From: Pseudomonadota bacterium | GTDB taxonomy: Bacteria; Desulfobacterota; Desulfobacteria; Desulfobacterales; JAHIVH01 | Assembly: GCA_018816735.1 (NCBI GenBank) | Contig: JAHIVH010000003.1 | Coordinates: forward strand, 54,246-118,245 | DNA length: 64,000 nucleotides | Direction of reading: 5' to 3' | Shown: positions 52,240 through 59,808 of the stretch, piece by piece | Numbering within the stretch: position 1 is the first letter of the stretch | Layout: each line of letters opens with the position of its first letter | Position numbers and translations under genes: made by a program | Notes under the pieces: generated by a model | The model's input: only the letters and a program-made list of their open reading frames with translations | The model's database searches: none | What the model was told of the DNA's origin: nothing

Positions 52240-54207
52240 ATGCCGGTTCAAGACGATAATCGTAATGTTTTATGGCTTCATAATAATGGAAGGCATGTAT
52301 GCTATTTTTCTGAATTTGACCCGTTTGCAGGAAAATGGTTAGGTTCAGAGCCAAGTAAAATTATAAATCATGCAATCAACCAAGTCAAAATTCTCTGTTT
52401 GGTTTTTCATCACGTCATATTCCCTCCAGGTTACCTGCTGCAAAATTTTTTTACACCGATAGTTTTCAAAAAATTGAAACCTCTTTTTGAGCATGGCTGT
52501 ATTTCGATTTCAATTGATGAAAAATATAAAAGAGACCCTTGGGATTATTTTGACGAAAAAATTGAAAATGAAATACGGCACTCTTCTGGCGGGATCGAAC
52601 CTGCTATGGATCGTAATAAAAATAACACTAAACTGGGGCTGAAAGAGGTTATTACCGAAGGTTATTTTCTTTTCCGGAACAACAATATTCAAATAAGGGG
52701 TTTTAGTGACAATGCAATTAATCTTTTAAAATCACTGAATGAAAAATCAATAGCTGGCACCAAATCATTTACCCACGGGGTTGAAAGGCTAAAAGATAAC
52801 GGCTTGATTTCGAGCCGTGATGACTGGATTGCGTTACTCCATCACCCGAGTTATCGTCCGCCACCATCATATATAAATGAAATAGGTGCGTTTATTCACA
52901 ATTCTTATTTTCAGCAAGGATGGGTTGGGAATCATTGTGTCATGTACCCTTCGGAATTTATCATTGCAACCCGTGAAAAAAACAGTCAGTCATTTCCCCC
53001 CTACTGGCATGCATATCATGTATCTGTCATTTGTCATGTTCTTAATAATCTTGGAGTAAACATCCATCATCTGCTCAACATCCCTCTGGATAATTTTCTA
53101 AATGATATTCTTTTTTCACCGGCAATCAAAATCTGGCGTGAAGAGTATCATAATATTGCAAAGAATTTTGAAACGGATTTCACACCCTATTTTTACAGAT
53201 CCAAAAAACAATGGGCTGATATTTGGTGTTCTTCTGATTTTTCGGCACACAGCATGAAAGACTGGGGAAAGCATATCGGTGATCTGTTGATAAAAAATAT
53301 TTCAAATATTGCGCCATCGATGATAAATGCAGTTTTTCAAATTCGTTCAATTTTGGACAACACCCCTTTTTTAGACGCTCAAAATAAAAATCTGGAACTG
53401 ATGGCAATTAAGGGGATTCCGGGAACATCCATACTTGAGCTTCAATCCAGAATTTTATCCGGTTGTTGTAAATATACTGAAAAAGAAAATGATAAATATA
53501 TCGTCAGCTATCATGATAGGTCGATTCAATCCCCGAATAATAAATCAGCTGTGTTAGACCGGGTTCCGTTTCAAATATTTCTGGCATTGCTGCAAAAAAG
53601 AGGTGGATTTCTCGACCGTGAAACCGCAAGAATTATTTTGGAGCGGATTTCAAGAAAAGATATAGGACCTGCTATATTGAATTGGTTAGACGATACGGAT
53701 GTGAGAGCTGAAAAACCGATTACATATACCGACATCAATCAAAACATACGAAAACTTAGGAGAGGTTTCAGCAAAATTGGTTTTGATTCCGTGATAGAAA
53801 CTAAAAGCCGTGTCGGGTGGCGGCTTTGTATTGATTCAAGCAAATTCATCTTTAAAGATATTCCAACAACTTCCGTCTTATCAAAAGATGATTCTTTTGT
53901 TCAAATAGAATGTAAAACCCGAAAAATCATATTCAAACATAAAAAAGAGAATCTTGGTTTTTTGCCATTTGATCTTCTGCAATTGCTTATTCGGTATGGA
54001 GGCGCTCCGGTAAGTATCGATGTTATCAATTCTGAGTTGGACATATCACCCCCAAAAATCGCTGACGACCGAAAGACAGGTCAAACAGATAATGTCAGAC
54101 AGTATGTCATTCAAATCCGTAAGGCGCTTAGAAAAATTGAAGCGGATATTGAAATTGAAAATGTCTATGCAACCGGATGGCGGTTGGTATCAAAATATCC
54201 CAATTGA
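52240..54207 (+). CDS. 655-aa protein with two tandem C-terminal winged-helix domains
   Basis: I do not recognise the N-terminal ~430 residues, which are rich in aromatic residues and have no signal peptide, transmembrane segment or familiar catalytic motif. The C-terminal third has two OmpR/PhoB-type winged-helix modules: one from about 437 to 528 (FQIFLALLQKRGGFLDRE, INQNIRKLRRGF, SRVGWRLCI) and one from about 573 to 652 (FDLLQLLIRYGGAPVS, VRQYVIQIRKAL, ATGWRLV). Each ends with the G-W-R-L hairpin. It may be a DNA-binding regulator or a DNA-sensing effector of the island. It is AT-rich and stands alone between the TA pair and a short gene. Confidence 0.65.
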   Translation: MPVQDDNRNVLWLHNNGRHVCYFSEFDPFAGKWLGSEPSKIINHAINQVKILCLVFHHVIFPPGYLLQNFFTPIVFKKLKPLFEHGCISISIDEKYKRDPWDYFDEKIENEIRHSSGGIEPAMDRNKNNTKLGLKEVITEGYFLFRNNNIQIRGFSDNAINLLKSLNEKSIAGTKSFTHGVERLKDNGLISSRDDWIALLHHPSYRPPPSYINEIGAFIHNSYFQQGWVGNHCVMYPSEFIIATREKNSQSFPPYWHAYHVSVICHVLNNLGVNIHHLLNIPLDNFLNDILFSPAIKIWREEYHNIAKNFETDFTPYFYRSKKQWADIWCSSDFSAHSMKDWGKHIGDLLIKNISNIAPSMINAVFQIRSILDNTPFLDAQNKNLELMAIKGIPGTSILELQSRILSGCCKYTEKENDKYIVSYHDRSIQSPNNKSAVLDRVPFQIFLALLQKRGGFLDRETARIILERISRKDIGPAILNWLDDTDVRAEKPITYTDINQNIRKLRRGFSKIGFDSVIETKSRVGWRLCIDSSKFIFKDIPTTSVLSKDDSFVQIECKTRKIIFKHKKENLGFLPFDLLQLLIRYGGAPVSIDVINSELDISPPKIADDRKTGQTDNVRQYVIQIRKALRKIEADIEIENVYATGWRLVSKYPN

Positions 54208-54392
54208 AAAAAACTATTTTTTCAAAAATTCTCACACTTCATTCATATTTTTAACCTGAAAAACATTCTATTCCTTTCTTAAAAGTACTTTGGATAATGT
54301 TTCTATTTCAATTACAAAATAGAAAACACAAGGCATGAATCTTGCCAGCTGGCGTAAATGGTAAATACACATAATTGTAAAGGATGAAAAAA

Positions 54393-54686
54393 ATGAAAGA
54401 AGGCCAAGTATGCCGGAGTGTTTGTGATGATAAAGCATCGCATTCGAATTTGGATTTAAATGAACTGTTATCACTCATACAAGAAGTAGGTTTTGGAAGA
54501 ATCGAAAATATTTTAGTAGAAAACGGAAGGATGATAAAACCTCAAAAAGTCATAAAAAAAATAAAAATAACTAACGCTAGATTGCAGTTGCCTCAATTGA
54601 TAAACAAAATCGGTGAAGGTTTGATTTTTAAAATTGAGGTAGCAAATGGAAAAATAGGGATCGTCCATATCGAAATGCCAATATAA
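54393..54686 (+). CDS. small protein with two DUF2292-like (YezD) halves
   Basis: The 97-residue protein repeats one motif twice: LNELLSLIQEVGFGRIENILVENGR and LPQLINKIGEGLIFKIEVANGK each fit helix-then-hairpin as in the YezD/DUF2292 family (short helix, gxGxv-x-I-x-v-x-NG). DUF2292 proteins are ~55-residue, of unknown function. RBS AAAGGA sets the ATG at 54393 rather than the one at 54384. It is followed by a terminator. Copy relation is seen by eye only. Confidence 0.5.
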   Translation: MKEGQVCRSVCDDKASHSNLDLNELLSLIQEVGFGRIENILVENGRMIKPQKVIKKIKITNARLQLPQLINKIGEGLIFKIEVANGKIGIVHIEMPI

Positions 54687-54714
54687 ATAAAACATAAATA
54701 ATACTGCTGACCGC

Positions 54715-54770
54715 AAAAGCGGAGGCCGCGGATGTCACCTTAAGGTGATTATCTCGACTTCCGCTTTTTT
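54715..54770 (+). terminator. rho-independent terminator with internal palindrome
   Basis: Outer stem AAAGCGGA (54716-54723) with TCCGCTTT (54760-54767), then a T-run; the loop contains a perfect 14-bp palindrome TCACCTTAAGGTGA (54735-54748), giving a two-tiered hairpin. Confidence 0.8.
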
Positions 54771-54834
54771 ATTTTGGTCGGCACTCTGCGGCTCCTCCAT
54801 TTTGGCTGGCATCAGCGAAAAAAAGGGGCCTCAG

Positions 54835-55362
54835 ATGAAAAAAACAATCCAATTTGAAGAACTTCTTGAAACTGCTGAACCTATTATTAAGTCACTTACG
54901 AATAAAACGGTAAGGAAGAGAAAGATGATGTCATTCGACAAAGATGACATGGCCAATGAGTTGAGGTTCGAGCTTTATAAAAGAAGGAATTATTTCAAAA
55001 AGGATTTTGAAAATGAATACGAACTGAAAGGTCTTATTAGATATGTCCTTAAGTTGAAAATAAATAAAATTATCAGATACAGATCAGCAGCAAAAAGAAA
55101 TGAAAATCTACTCGACTATACATTGGACGATGAAACTTCCAAAGAATTCGAGCCATCATATTCTCCTCAAAAACAACTTGATTTAAACATAGACATTAAA
55201 AAAATAATTCTGACATTAGAACCCGAACAAATAGAAATCTGCATTGCATTGAAAGATGGAACTGTCACTCAAGTGGCTCGAGATAAAAAAATTAAAAGAA
55301 CAAACGTTAGGACAATAATTAATAATATCAAGCAGATATTTATAAGAGAAAAACTTTTTTAA
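54835..55362 (+). CDS. small sigma-factor-like protein
   Basis: The 175-residue protein looks like an ECF-type or phage sigma factor: an N-terminal region 2-like helical part (MANELRFELYKRRNYF, LKGLIRYVLKLKINKIIRY, about residues 41-90), a linker, and a C-terminal HTH like region 4 (ILTLEPEQIEICIALKDG, VTQVARDKKIKRTNVRTIIN). A frame extends upstream to 54745 through the terminator, but AAGGGG before ATG 54835 sets the start. It lies directly upstream of copy 2 of the 34-bp repeat and the replication module, which could be its target promoters. Confidence 0.6.
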   Translation: MKKTIQFEELLETAEPIIKSLTNKTVRKRKMMSFDKDDMANELRFELYKRRNYFKKDFENEYELKGLIRYVLKLKINKIIRYRSAAKRNENLLDYTLDDETSKEFEPSYSPQKQLDLNIDIKKIILTLEPEQIEICIALKDGTVTQVARDKKIKRTNVRTIINNIKQIFIREKLF

Positions 55363-55366
55363 TTTC

Positions 55367-55400
55367 GTTCCGCCAAAAATTGATTTTTTGCGTTTTATAT
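55367..55400 (+). repeat. 34-bp direct repeat, copy 2
   Basis: GTTCCGCCAAA, 6-base centre AATTGA, TTTTTTGCGTTTTATAT. It lies 4 bases after the sigma-like gene and 79 bases before the first gene of the replication module; see copy 1 at 47707-47740. A 9-bp stem hairpin follows (55404-55412 with 55422-55430). Confidence 0.85.
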
Positions 55401-55479
55401 CTATTAGAGGCAGGTTCTCTTTGCCTCTAATTCAAAATAACGGATCTTCTTTTCCCGAGAAATCTGGAGGGCAATAAAA

Positions 55480-55641
55480 ATGGAATTTGAAAATAACCAT
55501 AATAAAAAACCTCATTTTCAAACGCCAAATAATCATAGAAAGTTTCCTGATGACGACAAAGAGAAAGAAGAACAGGAAAGGGACAAGCTCCGGCGCAGGC
55601 TGATTTGGGAACAGAAAAACAGAAAGGAAATCCATAAATAA
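55480..55641 (+). CDS. small charged protein, 53 aa
   Basis: The frame begins ATG at 55480-55482 after GGAGG (spacing 10) and ends TAA at 55641. The product (MEFENNHNKKPHFQTPNN...) is rich in Lys, Glu and Arg with a C-terminal helix (KEKEEQERDKLRRRLIWEQ). No family is recognised. It leads the replication module, 24 bases before the next gene. Confidence 0.5.
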   Translation: MEFENNHNKKPHFQTPNNHRKFPDDDKEKEEQERDKLRRRLIWEQKNRKEIHK

Positions 55642-55665
55642 CATAAACCAAAAGGAGAGAAACGA

Positions 55666-56070
55666 ATGACACCAGAAATAGATGAGTTGCTCAAGCAGGG
55701 CTGGCACCTGAAGCAGGGGATTACATCACGGACCGAAAAGCTGAGGGAAATTAATTCAAAAATTGCAGCCCTTGCATGTTTTAAAGACGGCAAGAAAACC
55801 GGATACCTTGAGTCGGACAAAATCAAGGCCAAAATTTCCCTTTCTTCAACCGTAAAATGGGATCAGGAAAAACTGAAAGAGGCCATGCCGCACTTTCAGA
55901 ATTTTCACGACGTGTTCAAACCGGAATATAAACCGGTTTCTAAAAAGACCCTTGACCTGGCATGTGCGGCCAATCCCGAATTTAAACGAGCCATAGACTG
56001 GGCATCGGAGGTGAAAGATAATACCCCATCGGTCACCTATGAACTGATCGAGGAGGTAGCCGATGCTTAA
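55666..56070 (+). CDS. phage-type protein of unknown function, 134 aa
   Basis: The protein starts with a helical segment (EIDELLKQGWHLKQGITSRT), contains a strand pair with ESDKIKAKISLSS and ends acidic (YELIEEVADA). I recall similar small proteins in front of phage ATPase genes but can give no function. It overlaps the next gene by eight bases, and an AAGGAG site precedes it, so the two are translated together. The host-nuclease-inhibitor role seen for proteins at this place in other phages is only a possibility. Confidence 0.65.
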   Translation: MTPEIDELLKQGWHLKQGITSRTEKLREINSKIAALACFKDGKKTGYLESDKIKAKISLSSTVKWDQEKLKEAMPHFQNFHDVFKPEYKPVSKKTLDLACAANPEFKRAIDWASEVKDNTPSVTYELIEEVADA

Positions 56071-56815
56071 ACCCATTACGCAGGATTCTGCCAACCGGAT
56101 ATGTTGTCTAATCATCGGTAAATATGGCCTGGGAAAAACATCCCTTATTCGGACCATTTTAGGCCAGGCATTCATCGAAGGCATCTGGCAGCAGAAAGCC
56201 GACCCGGACGCTCTGGATAAAGTGGTCGTTATATCCGCAGAATCTGGCCTCCTTGCCGTCCGGGATCTGGTAAAAGACGGCAAGGTCGAAGGGTATGAAA
56301 TCGGTTCCCTTGAGGATTTTAAGGAAGCCTACCAGCTTCTTGCCAGCACGAAAGAAATGAAAGAACGGTATTCCTGGATTTTCGTCGATTCCCTGACCGA
56401 AATCGCATCCCGCTGCGAAGAGGCGATGAAAGCCAAATACCCCAATTCATCCGACACCTATAAAATGTGGGGGGATTACTCCTCAATCATGACCACCCTG
56501 ATCAAGGCCTTCCGGGACCTTCCGGAATACAGCGTGGTGTTCACCTGTCTCGAAACCGTTGAAAAGGACGAAAATAACAAACGTTATATCGCTCCCATGA
56601 TGGCCGGAAAGGGTCTCAAAGAAAAGCTCCCGTCTTTTTTCGATGAAGTCTTTTACCTCACCATCGAGCAGGACAGCAACGGCAAGGACCACCGGATATT
56701 TTACACCCAGCCGGTGAAGGAATACCCGGCCAAAGACCGGTCCGGAAAACTCAATCCCATTGAAATGCCCAATCTATTAACCATCAAAAACAAGATATTG
56801 AACGGAGGAAACTGA
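56063..56815 (+). CDS. phage AAA ATPase (Sak4-like, RecA fold)
   Basis: The 250-residue protein has a RecA-type P-loop (IIGKYGLGKTSLI, residues 17-29), a Walker B-like strand SWIFVDSLTEI and a sensor region SVVFTCLETVE. It matches phage proteins of the AAA_24/Sak4 type, single-strand annealing or RecA-like recombinases that work with a phage SSB. The following gene is DUF669, the usual partner. A GGAGG site in the preceding gene end and an eight-base overlap point to coupled translation. Recombinase activity is inferred. Confidence 0.8.
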   Translation: MLKPITQDSANRICCLIIGKYGLGKTSLIRTILGQAFIEGIWQQKADPDALDKVVVISAESGLLAVRDLVKDGKVEGYEIGSLEDFKEAYQLLASTKEMKERYSWIFVDSLTEIASRCEEAMKAKYPNSSDTYKMWGDYSSIMTTLIKAFRDLPEYSVVFTCLETVEKDENNKRYIAPMMAGKGLKEKLPSFFDEVFYLTIEQDSNGKDHRIFYTQPVKEYPAKDRSGKLNPIEMPNLLTIKNKILNGGN

Positions 56816-56817
56816 AT

Positions 56818-57318
56818 ATGGCACAATTAAATGTCAATCTGTCCGGCCATGATGTCCAGGAAGGCTTTGAAATCCGCCCTCCCGGATGGTACCCGGCAAG
56901 AGTCAGTGATTCAAGCATCACCCACAACGAAGGAAAAGACCAGTGCATCGTCTTCGAATTCGAACTCGAGGACGGAAAACCCGGCAAAGTTTGGGAGTAT
57001 TTATCCCTTGCCCCGACACCTACGAAAAACAACTCGACTGTCCGGGATATTTCCCTTTCAAAACTGAAGACCATCGCCACCTGCTGCCGTCACAAGAACC
57101 CGAACTACATTGCAGATACGGAAGAACTCCACGGCTTAAAATGCATGGTCCGGCTTAAAATCGAAAAGGACGAATCCGGCCAGTACGAGCCGAAAAATAA
57201 GATATCCGCTTATAAAAGCATGGACGGAAACGGCCCGGTTCAGCAGCCCTCACAGGCACCCGACACACCTCCCTCAGAACAGAAGAAACCCCTCATGCCC
57301 TGGGAGGCTGCCGGATAA
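56818..57318 (+). CDS. DUF669 single-stranded-DNA-binding-like phage protein
   Basis: The 166-residue protein resembles DUF669: an OB-like beta-barrel with RPPGWYPARVSDSSI, IVFEFELEDG, WEYLSLAP, then a disordered Pro/Gln-rich tail ending LMPWEAAG, reminiscent of the SSB C-terminal tip though not acidic. It follows the Sak4-like ATPase by two bases and overlaps the helicase gene start by one base. The likely role is to coat single-stranded DNA for the ATPase. Confidence 0.75.
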   Translation: MAQLNVNLSGHDVQEGFEIRPPGWYPARVSDSSITHNEGKDQCIVFEFELEDGKPGKVWEYLSLAPTPTKNNSTVRDISLSKLKTIATCCRHKNPNYIADTEELHGLKCMVRLKIEKDESGQYEPKNKISAYKSMDGNGPVQQPSQAPDTPPSEQKKPLMPWEAAG

Positions 57319-58958
57319 TGGTTATGCTCCGTCCATATCAGGAGGACATGGTGTCCATTACGATGGATGCCATGCCTCTTGAACCCTTTATCCTGATCCA
57401 GGCAGCGACCGGTGCGGGCAAAACTATTTTCTTTTGCACCCTTATCCAGAGGCTTCTGAAAAGATGGCCCAGCTTAAGAATTGCCGTTCTTGCCCACCGG
57501 GGCATCCTGGTCAAACAGGCAAAGGAAAAAATGCTGTCCGTATTGCCGGATTGCCCCATCGGAATCGCATCAGCCAGCGTTGCCAAAAAGGTTGATGTGG
57601 ATTCCAATGTGACAATCGGGACGATCCAGACCCTGGTGGGCCGGATCGAAACCACCGAACCGTTTGATATGATCATCATCGATGAGGTCCACCGGCTGGG
57701 GCCGAAAAATATCGCGTCCCAGTATCAGGAGTTCCTCAGGACGATGTTTTTATACAATCAAAACACCCGCGTACTGGGTGTCACGGCCACACCGTTTCGT
57801 TTAGGTCACGGTTACATTTACGGCCCGGTGAAAAAACCCGAGCATGAAAACTGGTTCCCAGCCCTGAATTACCGGATCGGAATCAACGATCTTCAAAAAC
57901 AGGGATATTTGTGCGAGTTCCGGGCAAAGGAAATTTCAGATATTTCATCTGACTTGAAACGGATAAAAGTCTCGGGGGATTATAACGTAAAAGAACTGTC
58001 CGAAGAGATGAGCAAAGAAATCCATATCGGATCGGCAGTAAAAGCATATCAGACCTATGCTGAAGACAGGAAACATATCGTCGTTTTTTGTGTCACCATC
58101 GAACATGCGGAAGTGGTGGTGAAAGCATTTAAAAAGGAAGGATTCAATGCCGCCAGTATCCATTCGAAACTGTCGAACTTCCAGCGGGAGCTGATTTTAA
58201 AACACTTCGAACAGGGAAGTATAAAGATTTTAGTAAACGTCATGGTTCTCTCCGAAGGATGGGATTGTCCGGCAACCGACTGCATTATCATGTGCCGCCC
58301 CACCAAATCAGCAGCCCTCTATGTCCAGATGGTGGGAAGAGGACTTCGGCCGCACCCGGGTAAAAAAGATGTCCTCATACTGGATCTTTCCGGCAACTGC
58401 AGGGAACACGGTGACCCGGACAATCCCATTGTCCCCATACCCGGCAGGACTGTAAATTCACTGGCGGTTCAAAAAACTTGTCCGTCCTGCCGGGCCATCA
58501 TACCGGGGGCCTGTCAGACCTGTCCGGAATGCGGGTATCAGTTCCCCCAGGAAGTCTACGAACAGAACGGCTCGGTTGAAATGACCGATGTGTCCTGGAT
58601 CAAGAAACTCCCGGAACCTTTTGTGGTCAATATCGGTGATTATTCCGTGTCTGATTATACATCCAACTCCGGAAACCGGATGCTCAAACTGACTCTCAAT
58701 ACGGATGGCCTTGCACCTTTGCAGATAAACGAGTTTTTCATGTTCGACCGGGACATGCATCCTTTTGCCCGGCAAAGATCAAGGAAATCCTGGCTGAAAC
58801 TGGTGGGGACCGATCCGCCTGAGTCAACAGATGAGGTCATGGAACGAATTGGTGAACTTGAAATGTCCATCCCCGGCCAGATCGAAGTGATCGAAGACGG
58901 CAGATGGATGAAGGTGCACTCCTGGCAAATAAAACCGTGGAATATGAAAAATGTCTAA
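57318..58958 (+). CDS. DEAD/DEAH-box helicase (phage superfamily 2)
   Basis: The 546-residue protein has SF2 motifs: QAATGAGKTIFF (Walker A), IIIDEVHRLG (DEVH box), GVTATPFRL (motif III) and VQMVGRGLRPHPG (motif VI). A zinc ribbon (CPSCRAIIPGACQTCPECG) follows near 390-410, then a small beta domain (about 430-545). It probably unwinds DNA at the element's origin or in recombination. It begins at the overlapping ATG at 57318 (57324 is an alternative) and overlaps the nuclease gene by eight bases. Confidence 0.9.
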   Translation: MVMLRPYQEDMVSITMDAMPLEPFILIQAATGAGKTIFFCTLIQRLLKRWPSLRIAVLAHRGILVKQAKEKMLSVLPDCPIGIASASVAKKVDVDSNVTIGTIQTLVGRIETTEPFDMIIIDEVHRLGPKNIASQYQEFLRTMFLYNQNTRVLGVTATPFRLGHGYIYGPVKKPEHENWFPALNYRIGINDLQKQGYLCEFRAKEISDISSDLKRIKVSGDYNVKELSEEMSKEIHIGSAVKAYQTYAEDRKHIVVFCVTIEHAEVVVKAFKKEGFNAASIHSKLSNFQRELILKHFEQGSIKILVNVMVLSEGWDCPATDCIIMCRPTKSAALYVQMVGRGLRPHPGKKDVLILDLSGNCREHGDPDNPIVPIPGRTVNSLAVQKTCPSCRAIIPGACQTCPECGYQFPQEVYEQNGSVEMTDVSWIKKLPEPFVVNIGDYSVSDYTSNSGNRMLKLTLNTDGLAPLQINEFFMFDRDMHPFARQRSRKSWLKLVGTDPPESTDEVMERIGELEMSIPGQIEVIEDGRWMKVHSWQIKPWNMKNV

Positions 58959-59808
58959 ACTACCCGAAGTTGTACAAAACCGGATTGCCAATGAACTCTA
59001 TGAGGCAGCGGCAAAATCAAAAGAAAAGGACCGTTTCTATCTCGGTATGTCCCAGATCGGCCACGATTGCCCAAGAAAGCTCTGGTACGACTTCAGGAAA
59101 TATACGCCCGTTCCTATAGATGGAAGAATAAAGATGCTGTTCCGGTTCGGGGACCGGATCGAGGAAGAAATTATCCATCACCTGAAGCTGGCCGGTTACC
59201 GGGTGGAAGATTCCCAACAGACATTTTCAGCTCATAACGGTTTTTTCAAGGGGCACTGTGATGGTATTATCCATGGCGTGACGTTCAGGCCCCATATCCT
59301 CGAATGCAAATCGGCCAACACCAAAAAGTTTGCAAAGTTCAAAACCTATGGCGTCCGGAAGGTATACCCCATCTATTACTGCCAGTGCCAGTGTTACATG
59401 GGCTATTCCGGCCTTGAACGGGCACTCGTGGTGGTCCAGTGCAAGGACACATCAGAAATATACACCGAACGGATCCATTTTAATCCGTTTGACTTTCAGT
59501 CCCTTCACCAGAGGGCCTACGACATCATCACAGCAAACGGACCACCGGAAAGAATCCCGGATGGCATGACCTGTAATTATTGTGATCAGAGAATCAACTG
59601 CAAATTCCCGGAGGAGGGCATCGTGACCGAACAATTCTGCGGCACCTGTTATTACATGGGATTCAAAGGATTGTCGTCTGTGTGCAGGCATCCGGATCAC
59701 CCCTATAAAATTCTTACCTGGGGGATCAAATGCGATGATTGGCTGAGTGATACCAAAAAGGAACCGGTGAATATATTAAGGCTCCCTCTCGAGGAAATCA
59801 AATGCTGA
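58951..59808 (+). CDS. PD-(D/E)XK exonuclease, Cas4-like with Cys ligands
   Basis: The 285-residue protein has GHCDGIIHG (catalytic Asp), HILECKSA (E-x-K motif) and a downstream QCQCYMGY helix, characteristic of phage and RecB-family PD-(D/E)XK nucleases. The C-terminus carries Cys-rich elements (CNYCDQRINC, CGTCYYM) that could bind an iron-sulfur cluster or zinc, as Cas4 does, though no CRISPR array is present. It overlaps helicase and primase genes by 7-8 bases and is therefore part of a coupled replication operon. Confidence 0.85.
   Translation: MSKLPEVVQNRIANELYEAAAKSKEKDRFYLGMSQIGHDCPRKLWYDFRKYTPVPIDGRIKMLFRFGDRIEEEIIHHLKLAGYRVEDSQQTFSAHNGFFKGHCDGIIHGVTFRPHILECKSANTKKFAKFKTYGVRKVYPIYYCQCQCYMGYSGLERALVVVQCKDTSEIYTERIHFNPFDFQSLHQRAYDIITANGPPERIPDGMTCNYCDQRINCKFPEEGIVTEQFCGTCYYMGFKGLSSVCRHPDHPYKILTWGIKCDDWLSDTKKEPVNILRLPLEEIKC

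Noticed and set aside
58951..59808. Cas4 and therefore CRISPR
   Set aside because: The nuclease is Cas4-like but no repeat-spacer array or cas gene is present; context is phage replication.
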